Assembly (NCBI RefSeq): GCF_000235565.1
Contig: NC_017527.1
Coordinates: 1,364,001-1,428,000, forward strand
Reading direction: 5' to 3'
DNA: 64,000 nt
Origin: Methanothrix harundinacea 6Ac
GTDB lineage: Archaea; Halobacteriota; Methanosarcinia; Methanotrichales; Methanotrichaceae
The translations under genes and the position numbers were made by a program. The notes under the pieces were generated by a model. It was not told the origin of the DNA, did not search any database, and was given only the letters and a program-made list of their open reading frames with translations. Positions 53,473 through 62,444 of the stretch are shown piece by piece (positions within the stretch are counted from its first letter, which is position 1; each line of letters begins with the position of its first letter).

Positions 53473-55884
53473 TCACTCCGATCCGATAGCTTCGACGGGG
53501 TCGAGGCCGGAGGCCCTGATCGCCGGGTAGAGCCCCGCGAGGAAGTTGAGGGCCAGGGCGAAGAGGATGGAGTAGAGGACCAGATCCGGCCCCAGGTCGA
53601 AGGAGAGGGGGACGCCGCCGAAGCCGGAGGGGCCGAAGGTGGCGATCAGATCTCCGGCCAAAAGGCCGAAGAGGGCCCCGAGGACGCCGCCGGGGAGGGC
53701 GAGGAGGAGGTTCTCCAGGAGGAATATCTTCAGGATCGAGGCCCTATCGGCGCCCATCGCCATCAGGATCCCGACCTCCCGGGTCCTACGGCTTATGATC
53801 ATGATGGTGGTGTTGGCGATGACGAAGGCGGAGATGGCGAGGATCATGGAGTAGAAGATCAGGTTTATCCTCGACTGGGTCCCGACGAACCTCGCGATCT
53901 CCCGGCTGTACTCCTGCCAGGAGCTCGTCCTCCGGTGGAGGCTCCGCTCCAGGGCGGCGGCGGCGGCCGGCGCCTCCTCGAACTCCGATAGCCGGACCCC
54001 GATCTCGGAGACTACGTCCCCCTCCCCCACCAGGTCCTGGGCTGTCTTGAGGTGGAGGTAGACGAGGCTCTCGTCCTTCACCGTCCCCTTCTCCACCAGC
54101 CCCGCCACCTTCAGCCTCACCGTCCGGTCCTGGAGGACGAGGTCGAAGCTCTCCCCCGGCCGGATCTCCAGCTTCTCGGCGAGCTTCACCCCCAGGAAGG
54201 CCGACCTCCGCTTGAAGTTCAGCTCGGAGAAGTTCCCGGAGAGGGCTGAGGCCTGGACCCCCATCAGGAGGTCCTCGGGGCCGGGATCTACGCCGACGAA
54301 CTCGACCCCCTCGACGTTATCCCTGTGGCGGGCAGCCCCCTGGCCGACGAGCCTCGCGGAGACGGCGACGACCCCAGGGTGCTCCCAGACCCGCTCCGAG
54401 AGGGTCCTGTAGAGGCGGAGGTGGTCCTCTCCCCTTCCCGGCTGGACGTAAAGGTGAGGGTTCTTCTCGATGGTGTTCGCCACGATCTGGGTCCTCACCC
54501 CCTCGGTGAGGCCGATGGACATGATGATCACCCCTACGGCGACCCCCACCGACAGGAGGGTGAAGGCCGTCCCCCTCCGGTTGGAGAGGATGTGGCGGAC
54601 CGCCACGGCGGCCTCAAACCTGAGGGCCAGGCAGCGGCAAGCGAACGCCTCCTCGACGAAGGTCGGCCTCCAGAGCCCCCGCCCCTTCATCCCCGATTCG
54701 GAGCCCTTGAGGGCCTCGACGGGGTCGAGGCTCGCGGCCCGGAGGGCGGGGTAGGCCCCGGCGAGGAGGCTGAGGCCTAGGGCGAAAAGGACGTAGGTGG
54801 GAAAGTCCTTCGGGTCGATCACCAGGGGGATGGAGCTGAGCTCTCTCCCTCCCGCCGTCACCTCGAACCTGAAGCTTCCGAGGGCGAGGATCCCCAGGAG
54901 CCCCAGGCCGGAGCCGATGATGCCGCCGAGGAGGCCGAGGATCCCGCTCTCGTAGATGAAGATCCTGAGGATCCTCCCCCGGTCCGCCCCCAGGGCCAGG
55001 AGCATCCCCATCTCCCGGACCTTCTCCAGGACGAGCATGTTCATGATGGCGGCGATCCCGAAGGCGGCGATGATCATGACGAAGAAGATGGAGAGGGACC
55101 TCCAGAAGCCGCCGACGTTGATCGACCGGAGGATCTCGGGGTTGTTCTCCTGCCAGCTGGCGGCGTTGTAGCCGAGGAGGTCGATGGCGGCCGCCACCTC
55201 CTCAGCTTCGCGGATATCGTCGAGGCGGAGCTCGACCGAGGTGACGACGTCCCCCTCCCCGAGGAACTCCCGGGCGGTCCTGAGGGAGACGTAGGCGATC
55301 CTCTCGTCCAGGGGGGTTCCGGTATCGAAGATCCCGACCAGCTCCAGGTCCGTCGTCCTGGCCCGGGGGAAGCTCACCACCATCCGGTCCCCGACCTTCA
55401 GCCCCAGCTCGTCAGCGAGCTTGAAGCCCATCACCACCTTCTTCCCGTCCAGGATCTCGGAGAACTCCCCCGCGACGATCGAGGAGCTGATCTTGTAGAT
55501 GGCGTCTTCTTCGGCGGGATCGATCCCCCGGAGGAGGGCGTTTCTCCTCTTCTCCTTGAAGGAGACCGTTGCCTGGGTCGAGAGGGCCGCCGAGGCGGAG
55601 CTCACCCCCTCGATGGCGGAGGCCCTCGCCAGGAGCCCCCGGTAGAGGTGGATGTACTTCTCCCCCTCCGCCGGAGAGATCCGGACGTGGGGGAGCTTCT
55701 CCTCGACGATCCCGGTGAGGAGCTCCTGGGAGCCGTTCCCCAGGGAGGTGAAGAGGAGGGAGATCGAGACGGCCAGGGCGACAGCCGTCACCGATAGAAT
55801 CGTCTGGCGCCGGCGGGATACGACGTGCCTCACGGCGACGAATAGCTCAAAGCTGGGGGAGAGAGGTGACAAGCAAGAGACCAT
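53473..55884 (-). CDS. Tandem-duplicated FtsX/MacB-type ABC permease
   Basis: 803 residues made of two similar halves of about 400, each with an N-terminal membrane helix after a VAVRH motif (FVAVRHVVSRRRQTILSVTA; AAVAVRHILSNRRGTAFTLL), an extracytoplasmic domain, and three FtsX helices ending YPALRAASLDPVEAL or YPAIRASGLDPVEAI. Eight membrane helices in all. Family members export lipoproteins, peptides or drugs, or transmit mechanical signals, using a LolD/MacB-like ATPase; none is encoded next to it. Most archaeal relatives are single 400-residue units, so this is a fused pair. Confidence 0.85.
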   Translation of the reverse strand: MVSCLSPLSPSFELFVAVRHVVSRRRQTILSVTAVALAVSISLLFTSLGNGSQELLTGIVEEKLPHVRISPAEGEKYIHLYRGLLARASAIEGVSSASAALSTQATVSFKEKRRNALLRGIDPAEEDAIYKISSSIVAGEFSEILDGKKVVMGFKLADELGLKVGDRMVVSFPRARTTDLELVGIFDTGTPLDERIAYVSLRTAREFLGEGDVVTSVELRLDDIREAEEVAAAIDLLGYNAASWQENNPEILRSINVGGFWRSLSIFFVMIIAAFGIAAIMNMLVLEKVREMGMLLALGADRGRILRIFIYESGILGLLGGIIGSGLGLLGILALGSFRFEVTAGGRELSSIPLVIDPKDFPTYVLFALGLSLLAGAYPALRAASLDPVEALKGSESGMKGRGLWRPTFVEEAFACRCLALRFEAAVAVRHILSNRRGTAFTLLSVGVAVGVIIMSIGLTEGVRTQIVANTIEKNPHLYVQPGRGEDHLRLYRTLSERVWEHPGVVAVSARLVGQGAARHRDNVEGVEFVGVDPGPEDLLMGVQASALSGNFSELNFKRRSAFLGVKLAEKLEIRPGESFDLVLQDRTVRLKVAGLVEKGTVKDESLVYLHLKTAQDLVGEGDVVSEIGVRLSEFEEAPAAAAALERSLHRRTSSWQEYSREIARFVGTQSRINLIFYSMILAISAFVIANTTIMIISRRTREVGILMAMGADRASILKIFLLENLLLALPGGVLGALFGLLAGDLIATFGPSGFGGVPLSFDLGPDLVLYSILFALALNFLAGLYPAIRASGLDPVEAIGSE

Positions 55885-56160
55885 ATCTGCTCTGCGGGTT
55901 TAAAGCCGTTCTCGCCCCTGGGGAGGGGGTAGAATGCTGGACGAGGGCCTGGGGGCCGACGGAGGGGGCAGGCGAATGAGGTAAGATGCCTTCTTGCGGT
56001 GGAGAAGACGAAGAGGACGCGAACGAAGAAGACGGCCAGGAGGTCGAGGACGGAGAGAGGAACATTTGAACTGCGGAATATTTAACTCCTGCGACGACAC
56101 CCCGGCAACAGCACCACAATTATCACCGATGGCGTAGATATCAGCAGGCGGGATCTTGAG

Positions 56161-56460
56161 ATGCATCACGAGAAACTGACATATAAGGGCGGGGAGGCGG
56201 ACGGCTACGTCGTTCCCCTCGGCCCCGCAAACCTCGTCTTTGTGGTGGGGGCGAGGGGGATGATCGGCTGCGGCGCCTTCGACGTCGCCGCCCTGGAGAG
56301 GTTTCGCTACCCTGCGGCGAAGGTGAAGCCGACCCGGGGCCCCTCCATCGCCGACCTCGAGGACCTCCTGGCCGGGGAGGTGAAGGACGCGAACGCCGCC
56401 GCCGCCAGCCTAGGGGTCGCCGTCGGGATGAGCGGGAAGGAGGCCCTAGACCTCCTCTGA
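56161..56460 (+). CDS. DUF1805 family protein
   Basis: 99 residues. The family pattern ADGYVVPLGPANLVFVVGAR near residue 14, MIGCGAFDVAALERF near 34 and the tail ASLGVAVGMSGKEALDLL match DUF1805 (YunC-like) proteins, small trimeric-type proteins of unknown function frequent in methanogens. The ATG lacks a strong ribosome site, and an AT-rich GGAATATTTAAC lies about 85 bp upstream. It is followed by degenerate sequence. Confidence 0.82.
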   Translation: MHHEKLTYKGGEADGYVVPLGPANLVFVVGARGMIGCGAFDVAALERFRYPAAKVKPTRGPSIADLEDLLAGEVKDANAAAASLGVAVGMSGKEALDLL

Positions 56461-56529
56461 CCCCCTCCTCGATAAGGCCAGGGGCTGGATCTCCTAGGGC
56501 CGTCTCCGCGTCCATGGCCGCCGGAGCTG

Positions 56530-56588
56530 GCAATGGCAATGGCAATGGCTTCGATAACGTCCTTAAGCTGCTCCTTTTTGTCTCTCAC
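56530..56588 (-). pseudogene. HEPN-domain remnant
   Basis: A frame begins with GTG overlapping the MNT stop as GTGA and reads MRDKKEQLKDVIEA, a typical HEPN N-terminus. It then runs into a GCCATT hexamer repeat and loses all similarity. Only the first 14 or so codons of the usual HEPN toxin partner survive. Confidence 0.5.
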
Positions 56589-57060
56589 AGCGGCACAGCC
56601 TCCCAAAGGACGCGCTCTTTGATACGCGGCTTGATGCCGCGTTCGCTTACCACATCTACCTTGCACCCAAGCAGCTCCTGCAAATCCAGCCAGAGCCCGG
56701 CTTGGTCCAGAAGGCTGCGCCCAGCCTATACCTCCACCAGAAGGTCGATGTCGCTCATCTCATCATCCTCCCCTCTGGCAACAGAGCCGAAGACGCGCAC
56801 GTTGCGTGCACCGTCTTTTGCGGCGATGCGCAAGATCTCCTCCAGATCGGCCAGGACCGACGTCAACCAGAAGATCGATGTCGCTCTCCTCCCCTGCCTC
56901 ACCACGGCTCCCGGAGCCGAAGATCCTGACATTGGTTGCTCCGTGCCTGGCTGCAATCTCGAGAAGCTCATCCCTCTTGGATTTTAACAGGCGCTCGATC
57001 TCCCCGATCTTCTTGTCGACCTTTGCGCCGCGAGCTTCGTCCGTTTTGTAGACCCCGGCA
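56585..57060 (-). pseudogene. Rearranged MNT nucleotidyltransferase (antitoxin-type) with amber stop
   Basis: Two overlapping copies of the MNT N-terminal block are visible. The first ([40 protein letters not shown]) breaks at a frame change near VGPGRS. The second ([39 protein letters not shown]) is interrupted by TAG (56726-56728) and then continues in frame as [40 protein letters not shown]. The catalytic GS-x9-DxD motif is kept in both. Unequal recombination between two MNT genes followed by a nonsense change explains this. It is unlikely to make a full protein. Confidence 0.7.
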
Positions 57061-57250
57061 CAATATGAGAAGTCGAAGGCATATATATCCCTCTGAAGTT
57101 ACGGCCAGAAAACCACCATTTCGTCGTTTTCCCTCCCACGGCCTAACTTCACTTTGGAGCGATCGCCCGGGCGGCGCGGCCCTGGGGCGCTGCCAACCCC
57201 CCACGGGCGGCGCCGATGCGAGCCCGGCCGGAGGGCGCGCCTCGATCTCC

Positions 57251-58471
57251 TCACCTGATCAGCTTGCGGGCGAGGACGACGACGAAGAGGGCGAGGAAGA
57301 GATATCCGAGGACGCTCTCCATCATCACGGCGTATTTCCAGACGCCGACGGGCGAGAGGCCCACGGGTGTGCCTCCCGCAAAAGAGAGGGAGCTGAAGTA
57401 CAGGCACTCCCAGAAAGAGGGCGCGGTCTCGGCATACGCCGAGGAGAAGAGCATGGTGCTGTTATTCAGGGATATCATGGTGATTTCATGAGGGGATGAT
57501 TTCGTGATTCCGTCGAAGATGTGGTAGAGGAATGTTAGGCCGAAGATTGAACCGAAGATCCAGGCGAGCGGGAATCTCAGACGCACGCCGTATCCGCAAG
57601 ATGCATAGGACACAAAATCATATAATTTAGACCAATTAGACCGCTTCTCCGTTGAAACATCGTTACTATTTCGTCTCCACTCTCTATAGTCATAATAACA
57701 ATCATCGGCATTGTCAAATTGCTCCAGATTCTTGAAACTTCTAACCAATAATAGATATGTAGCCCCATCACAATCAATTTTGTCTTTTATCTGTCTCCAT
57801 TCAACATTGAATCTTGAGAATATCGCCTCCTTTAAATAAACAGGTTTATTAAAAGTAGTTTTTGTATAATTTGCATCCCCTCCGAAATTTACGCCAACAA
57901 AATAAACACTTTTACAAAATATTGCATAATTAAATGTAGCATCTCGCTTAAAATAGGCACCATTAAAGGAAGGCTCGCTTTTAAACTCGGCTAAATCGAA
58001 ACTAGCATTTTTCTCAAAATTTACAGCTTCAAAGCTTGGTCCTCTATAAAATACTGTACCACCGAAATTTGCGTTTCCAATAAAATGAGATTCTAGAAAG
58101 TTCGAATCTCTACAGAAAACGGAATTCACAAAGCTACCCACTTAATTAAAAGTGGTCCCTCTGAAATTTATTATTTTATTAAATATGGAATTATTGAAAA
58201 TTACAAACCCTTGGATCTCTGAATATTTAATTTCTATTGAAGATTTAACTACTACTTTTTCTCTTTTTGCAATTTGGTTTAACCTATTATCGCAATCTAT
58301 AGATTCTCCTCGCCCAATCTTTGGCAAGTTAATTTTAGTTAAATCAATATCTCCCTTAATCACCCTGTTCTCGATCTCGACGTCCTCGCCCTTCTCGATC
58401 ATCCGCAGGATCTCTTTGGCCTGGACCACCCACCGTCCCTCTGAGTCCCTCTCCTCTATCGTTCCTACCAC
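57251..58471 (-). pseudogene. Pentapeptide-repeat ion-channel gene split by an in-frame stop
   Basis: Frames 58471-58142 and 58141-57251 are contiguous in one reading frame, separated only by TAA (58142-58144) inside the pentapeptide repeats (INFRGTTFN, stop, VGSFVNSVFCRDSNF). Without it the protein would be about 406 residues: a soluble head (WVVQAKEILRMIEKGEDVEI), repeats of the A(N/D)FxX type (NANFGGTVFYRGPSFEAVNF), then two membrane helices flanking a channel-like pore (AGGTPVGLSPVG). The pore lacks the classic GYG. A second GTG right after the stop could restart translation. The repeat region is AT-rich, unlike both ends. Confidence 0.7.
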
Positions 58472-58498
58472 CCCAAGCTACCTTAAGTTCGCGCGCCA

Positions 58499-58509
58499 GT
58501 TATATCTCC
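58499..58509 (-). promoter_or_regulatory. TATA box for the split channel gene
   Basis: Minus-strand GGAGATATAAC, about 30-35 bp before the GTG at 58471. Confidence 0.35.
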
Positions 58510-58576
58510 ATTTCTCCGGCCGCAGCCCTCGGGAGGAGCCCCGCCCGCCTTGCGCCGGCCGGGAGGGGCTAAAGGT

Positions 58577-58586
58577 GATATATATC
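58577..58586 (+). promoter_or_regulatory. TATA box for pgk
   Basis: GATATATATC lies about 50-55 bp before the pgk start, with the ribosome site GGAGGGAG in the short leader. Confidence 0.5.
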
Positions 58587-58635
58587 TTGAATGAACCCCT
58601 AGCATAGTAAAAATCCCCCTGAAGGAGGGAGTCCG

Positions 58636-59853
58636 TTGAAGGATTATCTCACGCTAGACGATTTCCCCATCAAGAACCAGCGGATCCTGGTGAGGGTCGA
58701 CCTGAACGCCCCCATGGACCCGAACGGAAAGATCCTCGACGACAAGAGGTTTCGAAGCCACATCCCGACCTTGCGCGACCTGGAGGAGGCCCGGGTCGTC
58801 CTGATGGCCCACCAGAGCCGGGCGGGAAAGAAGGACTTCACCACCCTGGAGGCCCACGCCAAAAGGCTCAGCCAGCTCCTCCGCCGCGAGGTCGGCTACG
58901 TCGACGACATCTTCGGCTCCCACGCCCGGGAGGCGATCAAGGCGATGAGGGCCGGGGACGTCCTCCTCCTGGAGAACACCCGCTTCTACTCCGAGGAGAA
59001 CATCAGCCGATCTCCGGAGGAGCACTCGAAGAGCCACATGGTCCGGAAGCTGTCGCCGTTATTCGACCTCTTCGTAAACGACGCCTTCGCCGTCTCCCAT
59101 CGGTCTCATCTATCCGTCGTCGGGTTCACAGAGTTTCTCCCCAGCGCCGCCGGGAGGCTGATGGAGAAGGAGATCGACTCCCTCGACAAGGGGGTCCGCG
59201 GGAACGAGCACCCCTCAATCTTCGTCCTCGGCGGCACCAAGGCCGACGACTCCATCAAGGTGATCCAGAACGTCTTCCAGAGGGGGGGGGTCGATCAGGT
59301 CCTGGTCAGCGGGGTCGTCGCCACCGTCTTCCAGATGGCGGCGGGGGTCAACGTCGGCAATAAAAACCGCGAGTTCGTGGCGGGGCTCGACTACGCCGAC
59401 CAGGTCGCCATCGCCAAAGATCTCCTGGAGAAGAACCCCGGCAAGATCGTCGTACCCACTGACGTCGCCCTGGAGAGGGACGGCGAGAGGCTGGACGTCG
59501 CCATGGATAAGGTTCCGGAGGACCTTCTGATCGCCGACATTGGCCTGGAGACGATCGTCGACTTCTCCAAGAGGATCCGAGAGGCTAAGATCGTTGTCCT
59601 CAACGGCACCGCCGGGATCTTCGAGAACGAGAAGTTCGCCCTGGGGACGACGGAGATCCTGAAGGCCGCCACGGAGTCGGCCTTCTCCATCGCCGGGGGC
59701 GGGCACACCAGCGCCGCCATCGAGGAGCTGGGGCTCGAGTCCAAGTTCTCCCACGTCAGCACCGGCGGCGGAGCCTCCATAAGCTACCTCTCCGGCGACC
59801 TCCTCCCCGGGATCGAGGCGCTGAAGAGGGCAGCCCAGCGGTGGAGGAAGTGA
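58636..59853 (+). CDS. pgk: Phosphoglycerate kinase
   Basis: 405 residues, archaeal length. RVDLNAPMD near residue 21 and the conserved LLLENTRFYSEE near 114, the mid-protein IFVLGGTKADDSIKVIQNVF, and the C-terminal nucleotide loop FSIAGGGHTSAAIEELGLES and STGGGASISYLSGD are all intact. It transfers phosphate between 1,3-bisphosphoglycerate and ADP, here mainly for gluconeogenesis. The start is TTG behind GAAGGAGGGAG with its own TATA box. Confidence 0.96.
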   Translation: MKDYLTLDDFPIKNQRILVRVDLNAPMDPNGKILDDKRFRSHIPTLRDLEEARVVLMAHQSRAGKKDFTTLEAHAKRLSQLLRREVGYVDDIFGSHAREAIKAMRAGDVLLLENTRFYSEENISRSPEEHSKSHMVRKLSPLFDLFVNDAFAVSHRSHLSVVGFTEFLPSAAGRLMEKEIDSLDKGVRGNEHPSIFVLGGTKADDSIKVIQNVFQRGGVDQVLVSGVVATVFQMAAGVNVGNKNREFVAGLDYADQVAIAKDLLEKNPGKIVVPTDVALERDGERLDVAMDKVPEDLLIADIGLETIVDFSKRIREAKIVVLNGTAGIFENEKFALGTTEILKAATESAFSIAGGGHTSAAIEELGLESKFSHVSTGGGASISYLSGDLLPGIEALKRAAQRWRK

Positions 59854-59928
59854 TCCGGGGCCCTGCCATATAGGGACGAAAACGGGGCGGAAGATGGCCG
59901 CCTCTGAAGAACCGGCTCCAAGAACAGC

Positions 59929-60864
59929 TCAAGGGGATGGATCGCCACCCCGGGGGGGGCGCCTCCCCTCCAGGGCCTCCAGGACTCTCCTCCTTCCCTC
60001 GGCGAGGATCTCCTTCGGCTTCCCCCCAGGCGCCTCCAGGGCGGCGGCCCCCCGATGGCCTCCCCCGCCACCCCCGGAGGCCTCCCCCAGATCCCCGAGG
60101 ATCGCCGAGAGGTCGAGGCCGGCGAGGACGGCGCTCCTCCTTGCCCGGCCGCTGATCCTGCAGAGGTCGCCGTGGACCCCGCCGACGAGGGCGACGTCCG
60201 CCCCGATCTCGACGAGGGTCATCGCACTGGACCCCTCGAAGGCCCCCACCTCCGAGGAGACGACGATCCAGTCCTCCGTCCACTCGATCTCCGCCCGGGA
60301 GGCTGCCCGCAAGGCGGCGATCCTCCTGGAGGTGTCCGTGGGGACCCGGGAGAGGACCTCCAGGGCCTCGGAGTAATCGAGTTCTGCCCTCTCCAGGATC
60401 TCGGCCACCGTCCGGAAGGAGGAGGCTTGGGCGTGCTTGAACCTCCCCGTATCGGTGATGATCCCCACCAGGAGGGCCAGGGCCGCCTCCCGGCTCGGCA
60501 CGATTCCGCTCCTCGCCAGAATCTCCCAGACGATCTCGGCGGTGGAGTCGGCGGGCCTCTGGAGGTGGAAGGCTGCCCCCTCCAGGAGGTCTCCCTCCCG
60601 GTGATGGTCTATGACGGCGTAATCCTTGAGGCGGATGCCGCCTACCTGAAGCCCTACAGCGGTGTCGACGACCACCACCAGGTCGTACTCCTCCACCGGC
60701 GGGTCGATCAGGATCTCGGCGCCTATAGCCTCCAGGAGGCTCGCCCCGGTCCTGCTCACCCCCTCCACCGCCCCCAGGTCCCCCCCGAAGGCCTCCTGGA
60801 GGGCGAAGGCTGCCCCCAAAGCATCGGGGTCGGCGTTCTTGTGGCAGAGGTAGAGGACCCTCAA
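59929..60864 (-). CDS. DHH-family phosphoesterase
   Basis: 311 residues. Metal motifs LCHKNADPDALGAAFAL near residue 6, VVVVDTAVG near 64 and the DHH signature VIDHHREGDL near 84 place it with RecJ/NrnA-like phosphoesterases; a DHHA1-like C-terminal part has GHRGAAALEAPGG near 279. Possible substrates are oligoribonucleotides, cyclic dinucleotide products or pAp. The start is TTG 60864; a G-run and GGAGG precede it. It is convergent with pgk. Confidence 0.88.
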   Translation of the reverse strand: MRVLYLCHKNADPDALGAAFALQEAFGGDLGAVEGVSRTGASLLEAIGAEILIDPPVEEYDLVVVVDTAVGLQVGGIRLKDYAVIDHHREGDLLEGAAFHLQRPADSTAEIVWEILARSGIVPSREAALALLVGIITDTGRFKHAQASSFRTVAEILERAELDYSEALEVLSRVPTDTSRRIAALRAASRAEIEWTEDWIVVSSEVGAFEGSSAMTLVEIGADVALVGGVHGDLCRISGRARRSAVLAGLDLSAILGDLGEASGGGGGGHRGAAALEAPGGKPKEILAEGRRRVLEALEGRRPPRGGDPSP

Positions 60865-61102
60865 CCCCCCCCCTGATCCTCCTCCCGAACTCTTCCTCTT
60901 GAATCTCCATCCAGGGAGGCTCTCGGCACGATGGTAGAAAAAGCTGTTTCCGGCATCGTCGAGAGGGGGGACTGATGGGCGCCGTCAAAGCCCCCGCCTT
61001 CCGGGCCCGCGCCATCCCCACTCGAAAGCCTTTTCCCGTCGGGAAGATCTTATCGGATCTCATGACCGCTCCCGGCGCGAGGCGAGGGACTGGAGGGATT
61101 CG

Positions 61103-62431
61103 ATGCAGATCTTCATCACCGGAGCTGGCGATGTCGGGTACCACCTGGCCCGCGAGCTATCTCAGGATTACGACGTCACAGTGATAGATCAGAAGAGCAG
61201 AGCCTGCGAGCGGCTGGAGGAGATCGACGTCCGAGTCCTCCAGGGGAACGCCGCCAACGCCCAGCTCCTGGTGGAGGCGGGGATCGAGGATGCGGACATC
61301 GTCGTCGCCGTCACCGGCAACGACGAGGTGAACATGATCACCTGCATTTCGGCAAGCCACCTGGGGGTCGAGAGGACGATAGCCAGGGTCAGCAACTCCG
61401 ATTACATCGACCAGCCGATGAAGGACCGAAAGAATATCGGAATCGGCCTCATGATCTGTCCTGAGCTGGTGATGGCGGAGCGGATCGTAAAAGAGCTCTA
61501 CTTTCCTTCCATGGTCGAGCGTCGGAGGCTCGCCGGGGGTAAGGCGGAGCTGATCGAGCTTGCCGTCGGCGAGGAAGTGCCCCTGGCAGGACCGATCTCA
61601 AAGATCGATCTCCCCGAGAACTGCAGGATCGCCGCCATCAAGAGAGGCGAGGAGATCCTCATCGCTCGGAAGGAGGAGTCGATCAGGGCGGGGGACCGGC
61701 TGATCCTCACCTGCGAGGCGAAGTCGGTGCCTAAGCTGAGGAAGATCATCCACGAGGATACCGCTTCTCACAAGGTGATGATCGTCGGTGGCGGCGTCGT
61801 CGGATTCTACCTCGCCAAGTGGCTGGAGAAGATGGACTTCGACCTGAAGCTGGTGGAGATCGACAACGATCGGTGCCAGGAGCTGGCGGAGGAGCTCCCC
61901 GACACCCTGATCCTCAACGGCGACGGGACCGACATATCCCTCATCAAGGCCGAGAACGTCGGGTCCATGGACGCCGTCTTCTCCGTCACAGGCTTCGACG
62001 AGAAGAACCTCCTCTGCTCCCTCTTGGCCAAACAGCTCGGCGCAGATAAGATCGTCGCGAGGGTGGACAGGTCCGACTACATCGACCTCTTCGAGATGGT
62101 GGGGGTGGACCACGCCATCAGCCCCGGGAGGGTGACCGTCGACGCCGTCCTGAAGCTGATCCGGGGTGGGGATGAGGCCATCTCTTCAGGCAAGGAGGAG
62201 GCAGAGATCTTGGAGCTCCGGGCCGAGAAGGAGGCGAAGATCCTGGGGAAGAACGCCGCGGAGAAGATGCCGAAAGGGGCGATCCTCGGAACGATCATGC
62301 GGGGGAGCCAGCCGATCATCCCCACCCTGGATACGGAGGTGAAGGAGGGGGACAGGATCTTCGTCCTGGCCCTCCCCAAGGCATCCCCGAAGGTGAAGGC
62401 CCTCTTCTCCGGCGAGCGGCGCGGATCTTGA
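61103..62431 (+). CDS. trkA: Trk potassium-uptake regulatory subunit TrkA
   Basis: 442 residues in two RCK halves. The first Rossmann start is IFITGAGDVGYHLARELS and the second VMIVGGGVVGFYLAKWLEKM near residue 222; each is followed by a TrkA-C domain (AVGEEVPLAGPISKIDLPEN; ILELRAEKEAKILGKNAAEK). TrkA binds NAD(H) or ATP and gates the TrkH/TrkG channel. No trkH is in the window. GGAGGGATTCG precedes the ATG. Confidence 0.94.
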   Translation: MQIFITGAGDVGYHLARELSQDYDVTVIDQKSRACERLEEIDVRVLQGNAANAQLLVEAGIEDADIVVAVTGNDEVNMITCISASHLGVERTIARVSNSDYIDQPMKDRKNIGIGLMICPELVMAERIVKELYFPSMVERRRLAGGKAELIELAVGEEVPLAGPISKIDLPENCRIAAIKRGEEILIARKEESIRAGDRLILTCEAKSVPKLRKIIHEDTASHKVMIVGGGVVGFYLAKWLEKMDFDLKLVEIDNDRCQELAEELPDTLILNGDGTDISLIKAENVGSMDAVFSVTGFDEKNLLCSLLAKQLGADKIVARVDRSDYIDLFEMVGVDHAISPGRVTVDAVLKLIRGGDEAISSGKEEAEILELRAEKEAKILGKNAAEKMPKGAILGTIMRGSQPIIPTLDTEVKEGDRIFVLALPKASPKVKALFSGERRGS

Positions 62432-62444
62432 GGAGGGAGATCCC

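Noticed and set aside
56726-56728. TAG in the MNT gene read as a pyrrolysine codon
   Set aside because: The gene is already rearranged by a frame-shifted duplication, its partner is truncated and the next gene is broken by TAA, so decay is simpler. Pyrrolysine genes are not seen in the window.
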